DNA of 64,000 bases from IMG/VR virus record IMGVR_UViG_3300021376_000039, positions 1 through 64,000 of that record; one strand, 5' to 3'. A program made the translations under genes and the position numbers. This document shows positions 1 through 5,692 of the stretch, in pieces (positions within the stretch are counted from its first letter, which is position 1; the number at the start of each line of letters is the position of its first letter). Source of the DNA: a virus. Below the pieces are notes generated by a model that worked only from the letters and a program-made list of their open reading frames with translations, was not told where the DNA came from and ran no database searches.

Positions 1-4
1 TATG

Positions 5-79
5 TGGAACCCAACCGATTCGAACGGTTACCTTCGGTTCTTCAGACCGACGTGACACACCTGCTTACAACAGGGTTCC
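5..79 (-). tRNA. tRNA-Phe (GAA)
   Basis: Minus-strand cloverleaf. The acceptor GGAACCC pairs with GGGTTCC, the anticodon arm TCGGT/ACCGA closes loop CTGAAGA (anticodon GAA), and the T-arm AACCG-TTCGAAT-CGGTT is canonical. No CCA is encoded. The D-arm is irregular. It is the leftmost member of the tRNA array and follows the 80-571 gene directly. Confidence 0.9.
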
Positions 80-571
80 TTATTTAATTTCAAATGCTGC
101 TTTCATAGGACGTTTTGTTTTAATAGCATCTTCTGGGTTTCCAATAACAACACCATCTTTAATTGTAAACGCATGTCCTCTAACTAATACAAAGAAAGTT
201 CCTTTTGGGTTTTTCTTTACAAATGTACCGACAGTCATTTGTCTTTTAACTGTTTCACCTTTTACTTTCACATCATATGAAAGTGAATATGGACTACTAC
301 CTTTAGAACCAATAGGAATAATTTTTTTATTATTAACTTTGATTACACCTTCAGATAATTTACTCATCTTAGATGCCGTAAAGTAGGTTCCCTTTCTTGG
401 TTGTCTTTTAAACTCCTCGGCAACATACTTATGAGCATAATCATAAGACACATCAAACGCAGAAGCAAAAGCCCTAACAACACAATCATTTGTTTCTCTT
501 CTTGCGATTAAAGAATCACTATAACCTTTAATCGCACTTCCTGTAGATTCGTATGGTAATTGGTTTTTCAT
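80..571 (-). CDS. Papain-like cysteine peptidase-fold protein
   Basis: 163-residue protein. Near the N-terminus it has ETNDCVVRA, a Cys at the head of a helix; later it has RGHAFTIKDG and GNPED, giving the Cys...His...Asn order of papain-like phage proteins I recognise from T4-like phages (NDC...GH pattern). The substrate is unknown; a role in virion maturation or against host proteins is only inference. I start at 571 rather than the upstream ATG because a perfect host-type promoter (TTTG, 19 nt, TATCTTTG) ends 4 nt before this ATG, so the longer start would lie upstream of transcription. The mRNA should be leaderless. The gene sits inside the tRNA array, between tRNA-Phe and tRNA-Trp. Confidence 0.75.
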   Translation of the reverse strand: MKNQLPYESTGSAIKGYSDSLIARRETNDCVVRAFASAFDVSYDYAHKYVAEEFKRQPRKGTYFTASKMSKLSEGVIKVNNKKIIPIGSKGSSPYSLSYDVKVKGETVKRQMTVGTFVKKNPKGTFFVLVRGHAFTIKDGVVIGNPEDAIKTKRPMKAAFEIK

Positions 572-575
572 AATA

Positions 576-606
576 CAAAGATACAAAAAGTTTTTTAATT
601 GGCAAA
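576..606 (-). promoter_or_regulatory. Bacteroidetes-type promoter, leaderless
   Basis: On the minus strand TTTG, a 19-nt spacer, then TATCTTTG, matching the Bacteroidetes -33/-7 consensus (TTTG, TAnnTTTG). The -7 box ends 4 nt before the ATG at 571. Confidence 0.8.
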
Positions 607-618
607 ATTAAAAATTAG

Positions 619-690
619 CGCGTCCCCAAGAACTCGAATCCTGACCGATGGGTTTGGAATCCATCATGCTAACCATTACACCAGAGACGC
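619..690 (-). tRNA. tRNA-Trp (CCA)
   Basis: Acceptor GCGTCTC/GGGACGC with one G-T pair, anticodon arm ATGGA-TTCCAAA-CCCAT (anticodon CCA), T-loop ATTCGAG, discriminator G. No 3' CCA is encoded. Confidence 0.95.
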
Positions 691-728
691 AGTAGTGCCC
701 GACCTAGCTCGGAACCGACATCGGATTG

Positions 729-801
729 TACCCCCACAGAGATTCAAATTCCGATCTTTCCCTTAGAAGGGGAACGTCCTGTTCAGTTGGACGATGGGGG
801 C
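729..801 (-). tRNA. tRNA-Arg (TCT)
   Basis: Acceptor GCCCCCA/TGGGGGT, anticodon arm TTCCC-CTTCTAA-GGGAA (anticodon TCT, reads AGA), T-loop TTTGAAT, discriminator A. A second tRNA-Arg(TCT) lies at 2457-2533; AGA is the Arg codon expected to dominate in an AT-rich phage. Confidence 0.93.
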
Positions 802-806
802 AAATA

Positions 807-932
807 AAAGATGATGAATAACTTTATCAGGAATCCCGTCCTACGACTTCACACACCATTAGAGAGTTACTAAGTGTGTACCCTTGCGACACGTCTCTCC
901 ACGTCTGTCATTCTACGCTTTGTATCATCTTT
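807..932 (-). ncRNA. Structured RNA 1 inside the tRNA array
   Basis: A 126-nt segment between two tRNAs, closed by a perfect 9-bp helix (AAAGATGAT with ATCATCTTT). Inside are a hairpin with ACGT arms (875-896), a hairpin with 6-bp ACACAC/GTGTGT plus 4-bp TTAG/CTAA stems (about 851-877), and AGGA...TCCT. It has no T-loop or anticodon arm, so it is not a tRNA. T4 also encodes two small stable RNAs of unknown function (species C and D) in its tRNA region; homology is not claimed. The strand is inferred from the flanking tRNAs. Confidence 0.6.
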
Positions 933-934
933 TG

Positions 935-1007
935 TACCTTCGGCGAGATTCAAACTCACATCTTATTATCCGTAGTCATAGGTTCTATTCTGTTGAACTA
1001 TGAAGGT
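935..1007 (-). tRNA. tRNA-Arg (ACG), imperfect stems
   Basis: Acceptor ACCTTCA/CGAAGGT with a 7:66 A-C mismatch, T8-A9, D-stem GTTC/GAAC, anticodon arm TATGA-CTACGGA-TAATA with one G-A mismatch (anticodon ACG), T-arm GTGAG-TTTGAAT-CTCGC, discriminator A. The standard spacing supports a tRNA, but two stem mismatches leave functionality uncertain. Confidence 0.75.
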
Positions 1008-1009
1008 AT

Positions 1010-1105
1010 AAATAGTTCTAATCAACCACTCGCATCCCACCTCAGGGAATAAAGGGAATACAACCCCATACTTTGATCCTAAGCCTTGTCCGTTGTGAAC
1101 TATTT
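1010..1105 (-). ncRNA. Structured RNA 2 inside the tRNA array
   Basis: A 96-nt segment closed by a perfect 9-bp helix (AAATAGTTC with GAACTATTT), the same closing-stem design as the RNA at 807-932. Internal hairpins include TCCC-TGAGGT-GGGA and GGG-GTTGTATT-CCC. It has no T-loop and no anticodon arm. It fills the gap between tRNA-Arg(ACG) and tRNA-His almost exactly, so it is probably released by the same processing that frees the tRNAs. Confidence 0.55.
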
Positions 1106-1106
1106 G

Positions 1107-1180
1107 TGTGTATGATGGGGGTCGAACCCATGACCTCTTGAACCACAATCAAGCACTCTGCCAACTGAGCTACATACACC
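1107..1180 (-). tRNA. tRNA-His (GTG)
   Basis: Acceptor GTGTATG/CATACAC, with a G at position -1 as expected for tRNA-His, D-arm GCTC..., anticodon arm CTTGA-TTGTGGT-TCAAG (anticodon GTG), T-arm ATGGG-TTCGACC-CCCAT. The discriminator appears to be A rather than the usual bacterial C. Confidence 0.92.
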
Positions 1181-1187
1181 ATGTAAG

Positions 1188-1257
1188 TACCGATAAAGGG
1201 TATCGAACCCAATGACATCCAAGATATGAGCCCGGATCGGAAACCTTTCCTATCGGC
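1188..1257 (-). tRNA. tRNA with CAT anticodon, compressed D-arm
   Basis: Acceptor GCCGATA/TATCGGT, anticodon arm CCGGG-CTCATAT-CTTGG (anticodon CAT: Met, or Ile2 if lysidine-modified), T-loop TTCGATA. The D region has about 15 nt instead of 19 and can form only a tiny GGAA/TTCC hairpin, and the T-stem has only three good pairs. It could be degenerate or an unusual functional tRNA. Confidence 0.6.
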
Positions 1258-1262
1258 AGGTT

Positions 1263-1348
1263 GCGGAAAACATTGGAATCGAACCAAATACCCGAAGGTA
1301 CATCTCGCTTAGCAGGCGGACCCTATCGCCATCAAGGTTTATCTTCCG
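1263..1348 (-). tRNA. tRNA-Ser (GCT)
   Basis: Class II tRNA. Acceptor CGGAAGA/TTTTCCG, anticodon arm TCCGC-CTGCTAA-GCGAG (anticodon GCT, one mismatch), long variable arm GTACC-TTCG-GGTA, T-loop TTCGATT. Confidence 0.88.
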
Positions 1349-1351
1349 TAG

Positions 1352-1424
1352 TGTTCACGACGGGTTACGATCCCATTACCTCCGACGTATCAGATCGGCG
1401 CTCTACCAATTGAGCTACGTGAAC
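1352..1424 (-). tRNA. tRNA-Ile (GAT)
   Basis: Acceptor GTTCACG/CGTGAAC, D-arm GCTC...GAGC, anticodon arm CCGAT-CTGATAC-GTCGG (anticodon GAT), T-arm around ATCGTAA, discriminator A. Confidence 0.93.
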
Positions 1425-1439
1425 TTATATATTTTGTTG

Positions 1440-1520
1440 TGGAAGTGGTAGGAGTCGAACCTACACGCCTTTCGGACTTGATTTACAGTCAAGCGAGCCA
1501 ACCAAATGCTCAACACTTCC
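1440..1520 (-). tRNA. tRNA-Tyr (GTA)
   Basis: Class II tRNA. Acceptor GGAAGTG/CACTTCC, anticodon arm CTTGA-CTGTAAA-TCAAG (anticodon GTA), variable arm GTCCGAAAGGC, T-arm GTAGG-TTCGACT-CCTAC. A host-type promoter lies immediately upstream. Confidence 0.95.
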
Positions 1521-1529
1521 TTATTTCTA

Positions 1530-1558
1530 CAAAGATAATACTTTTTTTTAATTACCAA
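1530..1558 (-). promoter_or_regulatory. Host-type promoter inside the tRNA array
   Basis: TATCTTTG -7 box (1530-1537) with a TTG -33 element 18 nt upstream on the minus strand. It would start transcription just before tRNA-Tyr and so feed the distal half of the array. Confidence 0.6.
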
Positions 1559-1566
1559 AATTTTTG

Positions 1567-1641
1567 TGTCCCCGGTTGGATTCGAACCAACGGTCTTCCC
1601 GTTAAAAGCGGGAGGCTTGAACCAGACTCAGCTACGAGGAC
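1567..1641 (-). tRNA. tRNA-Lys (TTT)
   Basis: Acceptor GTCCTCG/CGGGGAC, anticodon arm TCCCG-CTTTTAA-CGGGA (anticodon TTT), T-arm GTTGG-TTCGAAT-CCAAC, discriminator A. Confidence 0.96.
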
Positions 1642-1702
1642 TTTTGTTTGTCATACTTGTCACTTTCCATAACACTTGTTTTTATTTGTTTATTTTATTT
1701 AG

Positions 1703-1775
1703 TCTAAGTGACAGGGATCGAACCTGCGGCCTGATGATCCCAAACCACCCGCTCTACCATCTGAGCTACACCTAG
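1703..1775 (-). tRNA. tRNA-Pro (TGG)
   Basis: Acceptor CTAGGTG/CACTTAG, D-arm GCTC...GAGC, anticodon arm GGTGG-TTTGGGA-TCATC (anticodon TGG, two G-T pairs), T-loop TTCGATC, discriminator A. Confidence 0.93.
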
Positions 1776-1786
1776 TTATTTTTCAG

Positions 1787-1870
1787 AGGAAGAGTGAGGT
1801 GTCGATCCCCATACCTTTCAGTACCTGCCGTTTTCAAGACGGAGTCACAAGCCGTTGTGATTACCCTTCC
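1787..1870 (-). tRNA. tRNA-Ser (TGA)
   Basis: Class II tRNA. Acceptor GGAAGGG/CTCTTCC, anticodon arm CCGT-CTTGAAA-ACGG (anticodon TGA), variable arm GTACTGAAAGGTAT. The T-loop is ATCGACA rather than TTCRANN. Confidence 0.85.
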
Positions 1871-1875
1871 ATTGT

Positions 1876-1944
1876 TGTTCCCCAGGGACTCGAACCCCAA
1901 TTCCACGGACCAAAACCGCGTGTCCTGCCATTAGACGAGGGAAC
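1876..1944 (-). tRNA. tRNA-Gln (TTG)
   Basis: Acceptor GTTCCCT/GGGGAAC, anticodon loop TTTTGGT (anticodon TTG) on stem CGCGG/CCGTG, T-arm GGGG-TTCGAGT-CCC, discriminator A. Confidence 0.92.
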
Positions 1945-1987
1945 ATTAATGAAGCCAATATGTCAAAGAACTTTTTCTTTTTGTTTG

Positions 1988-2060
1988 AGGTACCTATCAG
2001 GTTCGAACTGATGACTCTGGGTTACAAAGCCGGGATATTACCAAACTATACTAAGGAACC
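1988..2060 (-). tRNA. tRNA-Thr (TGT), mismatched stems
   Basis: Acceptor GGTTCCT/AGGTACC with a 4:69 T-T mismatch, anticodon loop TTTGTAA (anticodon TGT) on a stem with two mismatches (CCGGC/CCCAG), and a good T-arm ATCAG-TTCGAAC-CTGAT. It may be decaying or may need unusual base pairs. Confidence 0.7.
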
Positions 2061-2073
2061 AAATTTTTGGGTA

Positions 2074-2104
2074 TAAAAAAACCCGAACTTTTTTGGGTTC
2101 GGGT
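2074..2104 (-). terminator. Rho-independent terminator
   Basis: On the minus strand the 8-bp stem ACCCGAAC/GTTCGGGT is followed by a run of T. It ends the short transcription unit at 2140-2250 and separates it from the tRNA array. Confidence 0.85.
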
Positions 2105-2139
2105 CTTATATTCCTTTTTATGTTTTTTGTTAATCTTTA

Positions 2140-2250
2140 TCAACTCATAAATGAAAATGCCCTAATACCCGACTTAAGCGTACGATACACGTTAAACGAC
2201 CACTGAATGCTCGGGTTACAAATGTTCATATGTCTATTAGTTGTTTTCAT
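2140..2250 (-). CDS. Possible 36-residue protein in its own transcription unit
   Basis: ATG at 2250, TGA at 2140, giving MKTTNRHMNI... to ...RAFSFMS. No family is recognised. It is bracketed by a host-type promoter about 45 nt upstream (2297-2326) and a strong terminator 36 nt downstream, so a transcript of about 215 nt is expected. The same stretch can also form a hairpin (ACCCGA with TCGGGT at 2167-2216), so a small regulatory RNA is the alternative reading. Confidence 0.45.
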   Translation of the reverse strand: MKTTNRHMNICNPSIQWSFNVYRTLKSGIRAFSFMS

Positions 2251-2296
2251 CTTGGTTATAAATATATTAGTTTTCCTAAAAGTTTTAATTCCTGTA

Positions 2297-2326
2297 CAAA
2301 TTTAGGAATTTATTTTTAATTGACAA
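2297..2326 (-). promoter_or_regulatory. Host-type promoter
   Basis: TTG, 19-nt spacer, TAAATTTG on the minus strand. It overlaps the stop codon of the 47-residue gene at 2302-2445 and reads into the 2140-2250 unit. Confidence 0.65.
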
Positions 2327-2445
2327 GTGTTTTTGTCATTTATTTTTAAATATTCTTCTTGTTCTTCTTCTAATCTACGTAAAAATACGTAGTACTCTTC
2401 AGAGTTTAAAAACTCGTTGTGTATTAATTCAAATATTTCTTCCAT
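2302..2445 (-). CDS. Small acidic hypothetical protein (47 aa)
   Basis: ATG at 2445 to TAA at 2302. The sequence starts MEEIFELIHNEF and is strongly charged and helical (LRRLEEEQEEYLKI). No family is recognised. It lies between tRNA-Arg(TCT) at 2457-2533 and the promoter for the 2140-2250 unit. Codon use resembles neighbouring genes. Confidence 0.6.
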   Translation of the reverse strand: MEEIFELIHNEFLNSEEYYVFLRRLEEEQEEYLKINDKNTCQLKINS

Positions 2446-2456
2446 AATTTTTAATG

Positions 2457-2533
2457 TGGTGATCCCGAATGGATTCGAACCATTAACCTACTGCTTAGAA
2501 GGCAGTTGCTCTATCCAGCTGAGCTACGGGACC
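2457..2533 (-). tRNA. tRNA-Arg (TCT) with encoded CCA
   Basis: Acceptor GGTCCCG/CGGGATC, D-arm GCTC...GAGC, anticodon arm ACTGC-CTTCTAA-GGCAG (anticodon TCT), T-arm AATGG-TTCGAAT-CCATT, then ACCA. It is the only tRNA in the window with a genomically encoded CCA, which suggests an origin separate from the rest of the array. Confidence 0.95.
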
Positions 2534-2540
2534 ATATTGT

Positions 2541-2726
2541 TTATATTTTTTTTACTTCGTATAAATGTCCTGAATCAGAGTTTGTTTGAAAAATCTCTTT
2601 CATTTTTTCAGCCTCTTCTTCTGTGTCAAATTCCCATACTTCAGTGTCACTATTTAAAAGTATTACAGGTAATCTTTTTGCTGAAAGATTGTTTTGTGTC
2701 TTAACGTGTTTAATTATTACATACAT
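2541..2726 (-). CDS. Small conserved phage protein (61 aa)
   Basis: MYVIIKHV... with a central LPVILLNSDTEVWEF segment and a C-terminal SGHLYEVKKI. Small proteins of this pattern recur in T4-like phages; function unknown. The start is fixed by a host-type promoter whose -7 box (TATATTTG) ends 4 nt before the ATG, predicting a leaderless mRNA. The gene lies just upstream of tRNA-Arg(TCT). Confidence 0.7.
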   Translation of the reverse strand: MYVIIKHVKTQNNLSAKRLPVILLNSDTEVWEFDTEEEAEKMKEIFQTNSDSGHLYEVKKI

Positions 2727-2730
2727 ATGA

Positions 2731-2761
2731 CAAATATAATAAATAAAAATCCCCCAATCAA
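2731..2761 (-). promoter_or_regulatory. Host-type promoter, leaderless
   Basis: TTG, 20-nt spacer, TATATTTG, then 4 nt to the ATG at 2726 on the minus strand. Confidence 0.75.
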
Positions 2762-2797
2762 TAAAGAAAGGAGGATTAATTTTTTTTTTGATTTTTA

Positions 2798-3097
2798 TTA
2801 TCTACCTATGATTAAATCATCAAAGTTAATATCGTTACCTCCTTTAATCTTTCCCTCAAGTTCATCATACATGTAAGATTTAACTACAGCCGTTACTGAT
2901 TGCTCTGCTTGAGCGATTTTTGTTTCCATCCAATCTTCAAGTTCTTCACCATCCTCCATTAATTCCCACATCTTATAACAAAGTGTAGCCATGGTAAAAA
3001 GTTGCTGTTTTGCCATATATGAACCATCATGATCGTTTTCTTTAAGAATCTTAACCATTCGTTCTAATTGTTTTTCTGTAATTATAACTTTTTTCAT
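2798..3097 (-). CDS. Head-packaged protein candidate with MAKQQL domain (99 aa)
   Basis: Residues 1-20 (ITEKQLERM... ending ILKE) form a short amphipathic segment with an L-K-E site at 18-20, like T4 capsid-targeting leaders cut by the prohead protease after (I/L)xE. The rest (SYMAKQQLFTMATLCYKM..., then LEDWMETKIAQAEQSVTAV) is a small helical domain that I recognise as recurrent in marine T4-like phages, function unknown. It is the last of four adjacent genes with such leaders and overlaps the stop/start of the next gene by one base. Confidence 0.7.
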   Translation of the reverse strand: MKKVIITEKQLERMVKILKENDHDGSYMAKQQLFTMATLCYKMWELMEDGEELEDWMETKIAQAEQSVTAVVKSYMYDELEGKIKGGNDINFDDLIIGR

Positions 3098-3915
3098 TAG
3101 TAAGTAAATTTAGTACATCTTTTTGTTTTACATGCTTGTATAGCTTTAGAATTACAATATCTCATATCTTTATTAGGTCCTGGCATACAATCTAAGTAAT
3201 CAGGACATTCTATTATATATTCATAACCCTTTGTTGATTGTTTGTTTGTTCTAATATACCACGCACATCCCTCAACAAAACCGTCTTTTTCTAAATTTGA
3301 ATAGTCAGTTTCGTCCATATCACCTTTTTGTCCAAACCCAACACACTTATCGAATCCATTATAATCAGGAACGGGAATTAATATATGATCATGAACGCAT
3401 TTTTTTAATGTATCACAATCAATATCATCTATTATTTTTTTAGGATCATCATAATTAAAATCATTTTCTTGATTCTTATCATAATCATCGCATTGACATT
3501 GTGGTAAATCAATACAACCTTCTTCTTCTAAAGCCTTTATTGTATTGTAACCAACTTTACCATCAACGGTTAATCCATTATTTTTTTGGAATTCTTTAAC
3601 TGCATCTCTTGTATGTTCTCTAAATTTTCCGTCACAGTTATTTTTATTTTTTGCACAACCGGTGTTCATTGCTCCATTCTCATACTTCATATTATAACCA
3701 CATTTAGATAATGCGTGTTGTATTTCTTTAACAACATCTCCATTTGATCCATAAGCCGCCATTTTTCTTTTACAAATAATGTCACACAACTCATCACCTT
3801 CTTGTATTATACCAAATTCATAACTTTCATTAAGGTGTTGAGTTTTTGTTGCGTAGGTGTGCATACCTATGATACGTCTTCTTTCTTCTTCTGTTATTAA
3901 AAAACTCTTATTCAT
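3097..3915 (-). CDS. Peptidoglycan-binding-domain protein with targeting-like leader
   Basis: 272 residues. N-terminal leader FLITEEERRRIIGMH... with L-N-E at 28-30. Residues about 57-130 match a PG_binding_1 domain (VVKEIQHALSKCGY ... TRDAVKEFQKNNGLTVDGKVGYNT). The C-terminal half is Cys-rich (CDTLKKCVHDH, CKTKRCTKF), suggesting disulfides and an extracytoplasmic life. A protein that binds cell wall and is carried in the head would suit entry, but that is inference. No catalytic domain is visible. Confidence 0.7.
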   Translation of the reverse strand: MNKSFLITEEERRRIIGMHTYATKTQHLNESYEFGIIQEGDELCDIICKRKMAAYGSNGDVVKEIQHALSKCGYNMKYENGAMNTGCAKNKNNCDGKFREHTRDAVKEFQKNNGLTVDGKVGYNTIKALEEEGCIDLPQCQCDDYDKNQENDFNYDDPKKIIDDIDCDTLKKCVHDHILIPVPDYNGFDKCVGFGQKGDMDETDYSNLEKDGFVEGCAWYIRTNKQSTKGYEYIIECPDYLDCMPGPNKDMRYCNSKAIQACKTKRCTKFTY

Positions 3916-3916
3916 A

Positions 3917-4399
3917 TTATGCCGCTTTTACTGTTTCCAAGAAACCTTCATTTATTCCTTTCAATTGTGCAATTGCCTGAGAATATGCTTCCATACCTTT
4001 TTCTAAATTTTGTAATCTATTTTCTAAATCACCTCCACGTCTTGTTGTCCCTAGTTTTTCTACTCTTTTTTCAATTTTTTCTTTATTAGCTTCGTCAAAT
4101 AAAACGGCTAAATCGTTTTCCATTTCAGTTAATTCATTTTGCATTGTTGTCGCTCTACTTCTAACTCTAGCGTAAGCCGCCTCAAGATTTGCGTTTAATT
4201 GTGTTCCACCAGCAAATGTTGATCCAATGTTTTGTCCAAAAGTTTTAAATCTACTGAAAAAACCTGCAGTATTAGCCTTTAATCTATCCCACCATCCTTC
4301 ATTGATTAAATCAACTTTTTGTTTACTTTCTTGAATAAATCTTTTTTCTGCGATTCTATTCAATTCTTGCATTTGTCTAATTTTTGTGTAACTTTTCAT
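3917..4399 (-). CDS. Internal head protein candidate (160 aa)
   Basis: Basic, largely helical protein. The leader offers I-A-E at 16-18 and I-Q-E at 22-24 as (I/L)xE sites. It is followed by an amphipathic segment (NEGWWDRLKANTAGFFSRF) and a coiled-coil-like C-terminal half with many Glu, Lys and Leu. No family is recognised. Its place in the run of four leader-bearing genes at 2798-4791 supports a virion-interior role. One nucleotide separates it from the next gene. Confidence 0.6.
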   Translation of the reverse strand: MKSYTKIRQMQELNRIAEKRFIQESKQKVDLINEGWWDRLKANTAGFFSRFKTFGQNIGSTFAGGTQLNANLEAAYARVRSRATTMQNELTEMENDLAVLFDEANKEKIEKRVEKLGTTRRGGDLENRLQNLEKGMEAYSQAIAQLKGINEGFLETVKAA

Positions 4400-4422
4400 A
4401 TTTTATAGTTATTTATTTTTTA

Positions 4423-4791
4423 TTACCACGTTCTACATGCCCAATATCTTGGTTTCCATCTTGGTCCAGGATTATCGCAATTATGTCTTGCTCTAAATGA
4501 TTTTCTTCTTGCTGGATTATTTTTTTTGATTGTCATTCTTTTTCCTTTTGCTGACTTACCACCAAAACCAAAGTTTACTTTAACAACCTTACCTTTGTCG
4601 TTTTTAACATATACTTTAAACTTCTTTATGTCTCCTTGCATTATTTTACCAAGTTGGACTTTTCTACCCTGATACTCAGCCTCATTTAAAAAACTCACGT
4701 TCTCAACAGAACCATACATGTCTTCATAAATGATGTTAGATGTTTTAAGTTCTTCAGAAATAACCTTTCTTATGATTTCATTAATATTCAT
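4423..4791 (-). CDS. Basic protein with C-terminal RARHxC...YWxCRxW motif (122 aa)
   Basis: I start at 4791: a TATTTAT box lies 4 nt upstream and a terminator lies at 4812-4839, so the longer reading frame would run through the terminator. Leader MNINEIIRKVISE has I-S-E at 11-13. The C-terminus (KSFRARHNCDNPG..., YWACRTW) is Cys/Trp/Arg-rich and resembles a tail motif I have seen on phage proteins of unknown function. It may bind nucleic acid or zinc. Basic charge and leader fit an internal head protein. Confidence 0.65.
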   Translation of the reverse strand: MNINEIIRKVISEELKTSNIIYEDMYGSVENVSFLNEAEYQGRKVQLGKIMQGDIKKFKVYVKNDKGKVVKVNFGFGGKSAKGKRMTIKKNNPARRKSFRARHNCDNPGPRWKPRYWACRTW

Positions 4792-4811
4792 AATAATAAA
4801 TATCATATAAA

Positions 4812-4839
4812 TAAAAAAAGGTGAGATCTCTCTCACCTT
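4812..4839 (-). terminator. Rho-independent terminator
   Basis: Stem AAGGTGAGA/TCTCACCTT followed on the minus strand by a T-run. It ends the 4905-5171 transcript. The region 4840-4904 has only a small hairpin (CTTTGTT/AACAAAG). Confidence 0.85.
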
Positions 4840-4904
4840 ATTTTGGGTCGTCCACGGATTGTGAACCAACTGCCACCACTTTGTTTTAAAGATTAACAAA
4901 GAAA

Positions 4905-5171
4905 CTACCCCTCTAATTTAGATTTTGCAACCACCACATCTGCCATTGAAACTTCTTTAGCTAAACCAATAACCATACATTCTTTTAACATATTAGACGG
5001 TATATGGATTAAAAAATCTTTTCCGTTGAACGTCGATAGGTTTTCTCCCATTTCAATTGATACGTGTATCATCTTCAAAAATAATTTGAATTGTACCTCA
5101 TCCATGAAAGTTTCATTAAGTAATTCCCCATATTTAGGATGAACAATCGTTACGTGTTTTAGTGTCGCCAT
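4905..5171 (-). CDS. Hypothetical protein (88 aa)
   Basis: MATLKHVTIVHPKYGELLNE..., no recognised family, mixed alpha/beta, no signal or membrane segment. It has its own host-type promoter 14 nt upstream and its own terminator downstream, so it is expressed as a single gene with host-type (probably early) timing. Confidence 0.65.
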   Translation of the reverse strand: MATLKHVTIVHPKYGELLNETFMDEVQFKLFLKMIHVSIEMGENLSTFNGKDFLIHIPSNMLKECMVIGLAKEVSMADVVVAKSKLEG

Positions 5172-5185
5172 ATCTTTTATTTATA

Positions 5186-5217
5186 CAAATGTAATACTTT
5201 TTTTTTTAATTATCCAA
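5186..5217 (-). promoter_or_regulatory. Host-type promoter
   Basis: TTG, 21-nt spacer, TACATTTG on the minus strand; the -7 box lies 14 nt from the ATG at 5171. Confidence 0.7.
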
Positions 5218-5623
5218 TTTCTTTGTATTCAATTTTTGAAATTACTACATTCATTTCATGATTATCAATTCCAAAATATTTTAGTTCTTGTATTACAGTA
5301 CCTAAGATACCCTTTCTATAGTAATTATTGTATCTTCTTGCATATCTTTGACAATACCTATTACTTCCATACCACCCTTGTGATTTCATATCAACAATAA
5401 CATCAATTTCATAAACATACTGTTCTTTGTTGTCAGACCAAACGGTTCTTCTATGTTTATATTTTCTAATAGATTTAATATTAACAACAGCATTATTTAA
5501 ATCCATATCAAAATAATATCCATTATTTTGATAAAATTTGATTTGCATATTTTTAGTTAGTTTTTTAATAGACTTAATGTCTTTATCTAGAATTACTTTT
5601 CCTGTTTTGCTATCGTTTTTCAT
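5210..5623 (-). CDS. Hypothetical protein (137 aa)
   Basis: Start set at MKNDSKTGK (5623) because a perfect host promoter ends 4 nt upstream; the longer frame would begin inside the upstream terminator. The protein has a Tyr/Arg-rich centre (GSNRYCQRYARRYNNYYRKG) and no recognised family. Confidence 0.65.
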   Translation of the reverse strand: MKNDSKTGKVILDKDIKSIKKLTKNMQIKFYQNNGYYFDMDLNNAVVNIKSIRKYKHRRTVWSDNKEQYVYEIDVIVDMKSQGWYGSNRYCQRYARRYNNYYRKGILGTVIQELKYFGIDNHEMNVVISKIEYKEIG

Positions 5624-5627
5624 ATAA

Positions 5628-5659
5628 CAAAGATATATAAAAAAAATTAAAGCACAAAA
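5628..5659 (-). promoter_or_regulatory. Host-type promoter, leaderless, next to a terminator
   Basis: Perfect match: TTTG, 20-nt spacer, TATCTTTG, then 4 nt to the ATG at 5623. The -33 box touches the T-tract that ends the upstream giant RNA. Confidence 0.85.
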
Positions 5660-5692
5660 AAAATGGATACAAATTGTTCTTGCATCCATCAA
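5657..5692 (-). terminator. Terminator at the 3' end of the giant RNA
   Basis: On the minus strand the stem ATGGATGCAA with TTTGTATCCAT is followed by eight T. A T-run also lies on the other side, so it could act in both directions. Confidence 0.85.

Noticed and set aside
966-2011. Several open frames of 60-80 codons on both strands across the tRNA array
   Set aside because: They run through well-formed tRNAs and structured RNAs; their translations simply read tRNA sequence (for example GFEPT-like T-arm translations).
4792-4899. N-terminal extension of the 4423 gene to an upstream ATG
   Set aside because: It would read through a strong terminator at 4812-4839 and upstream of the TATTTAT box that fits the 4791 start.
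4840-4904. tRNA remnant (GGTTCACAATCC) between the terminator and the 4905 gene
   Set aside because: Only a T-arm-like fragment is present, with no matching acceptor or anticodon arms.
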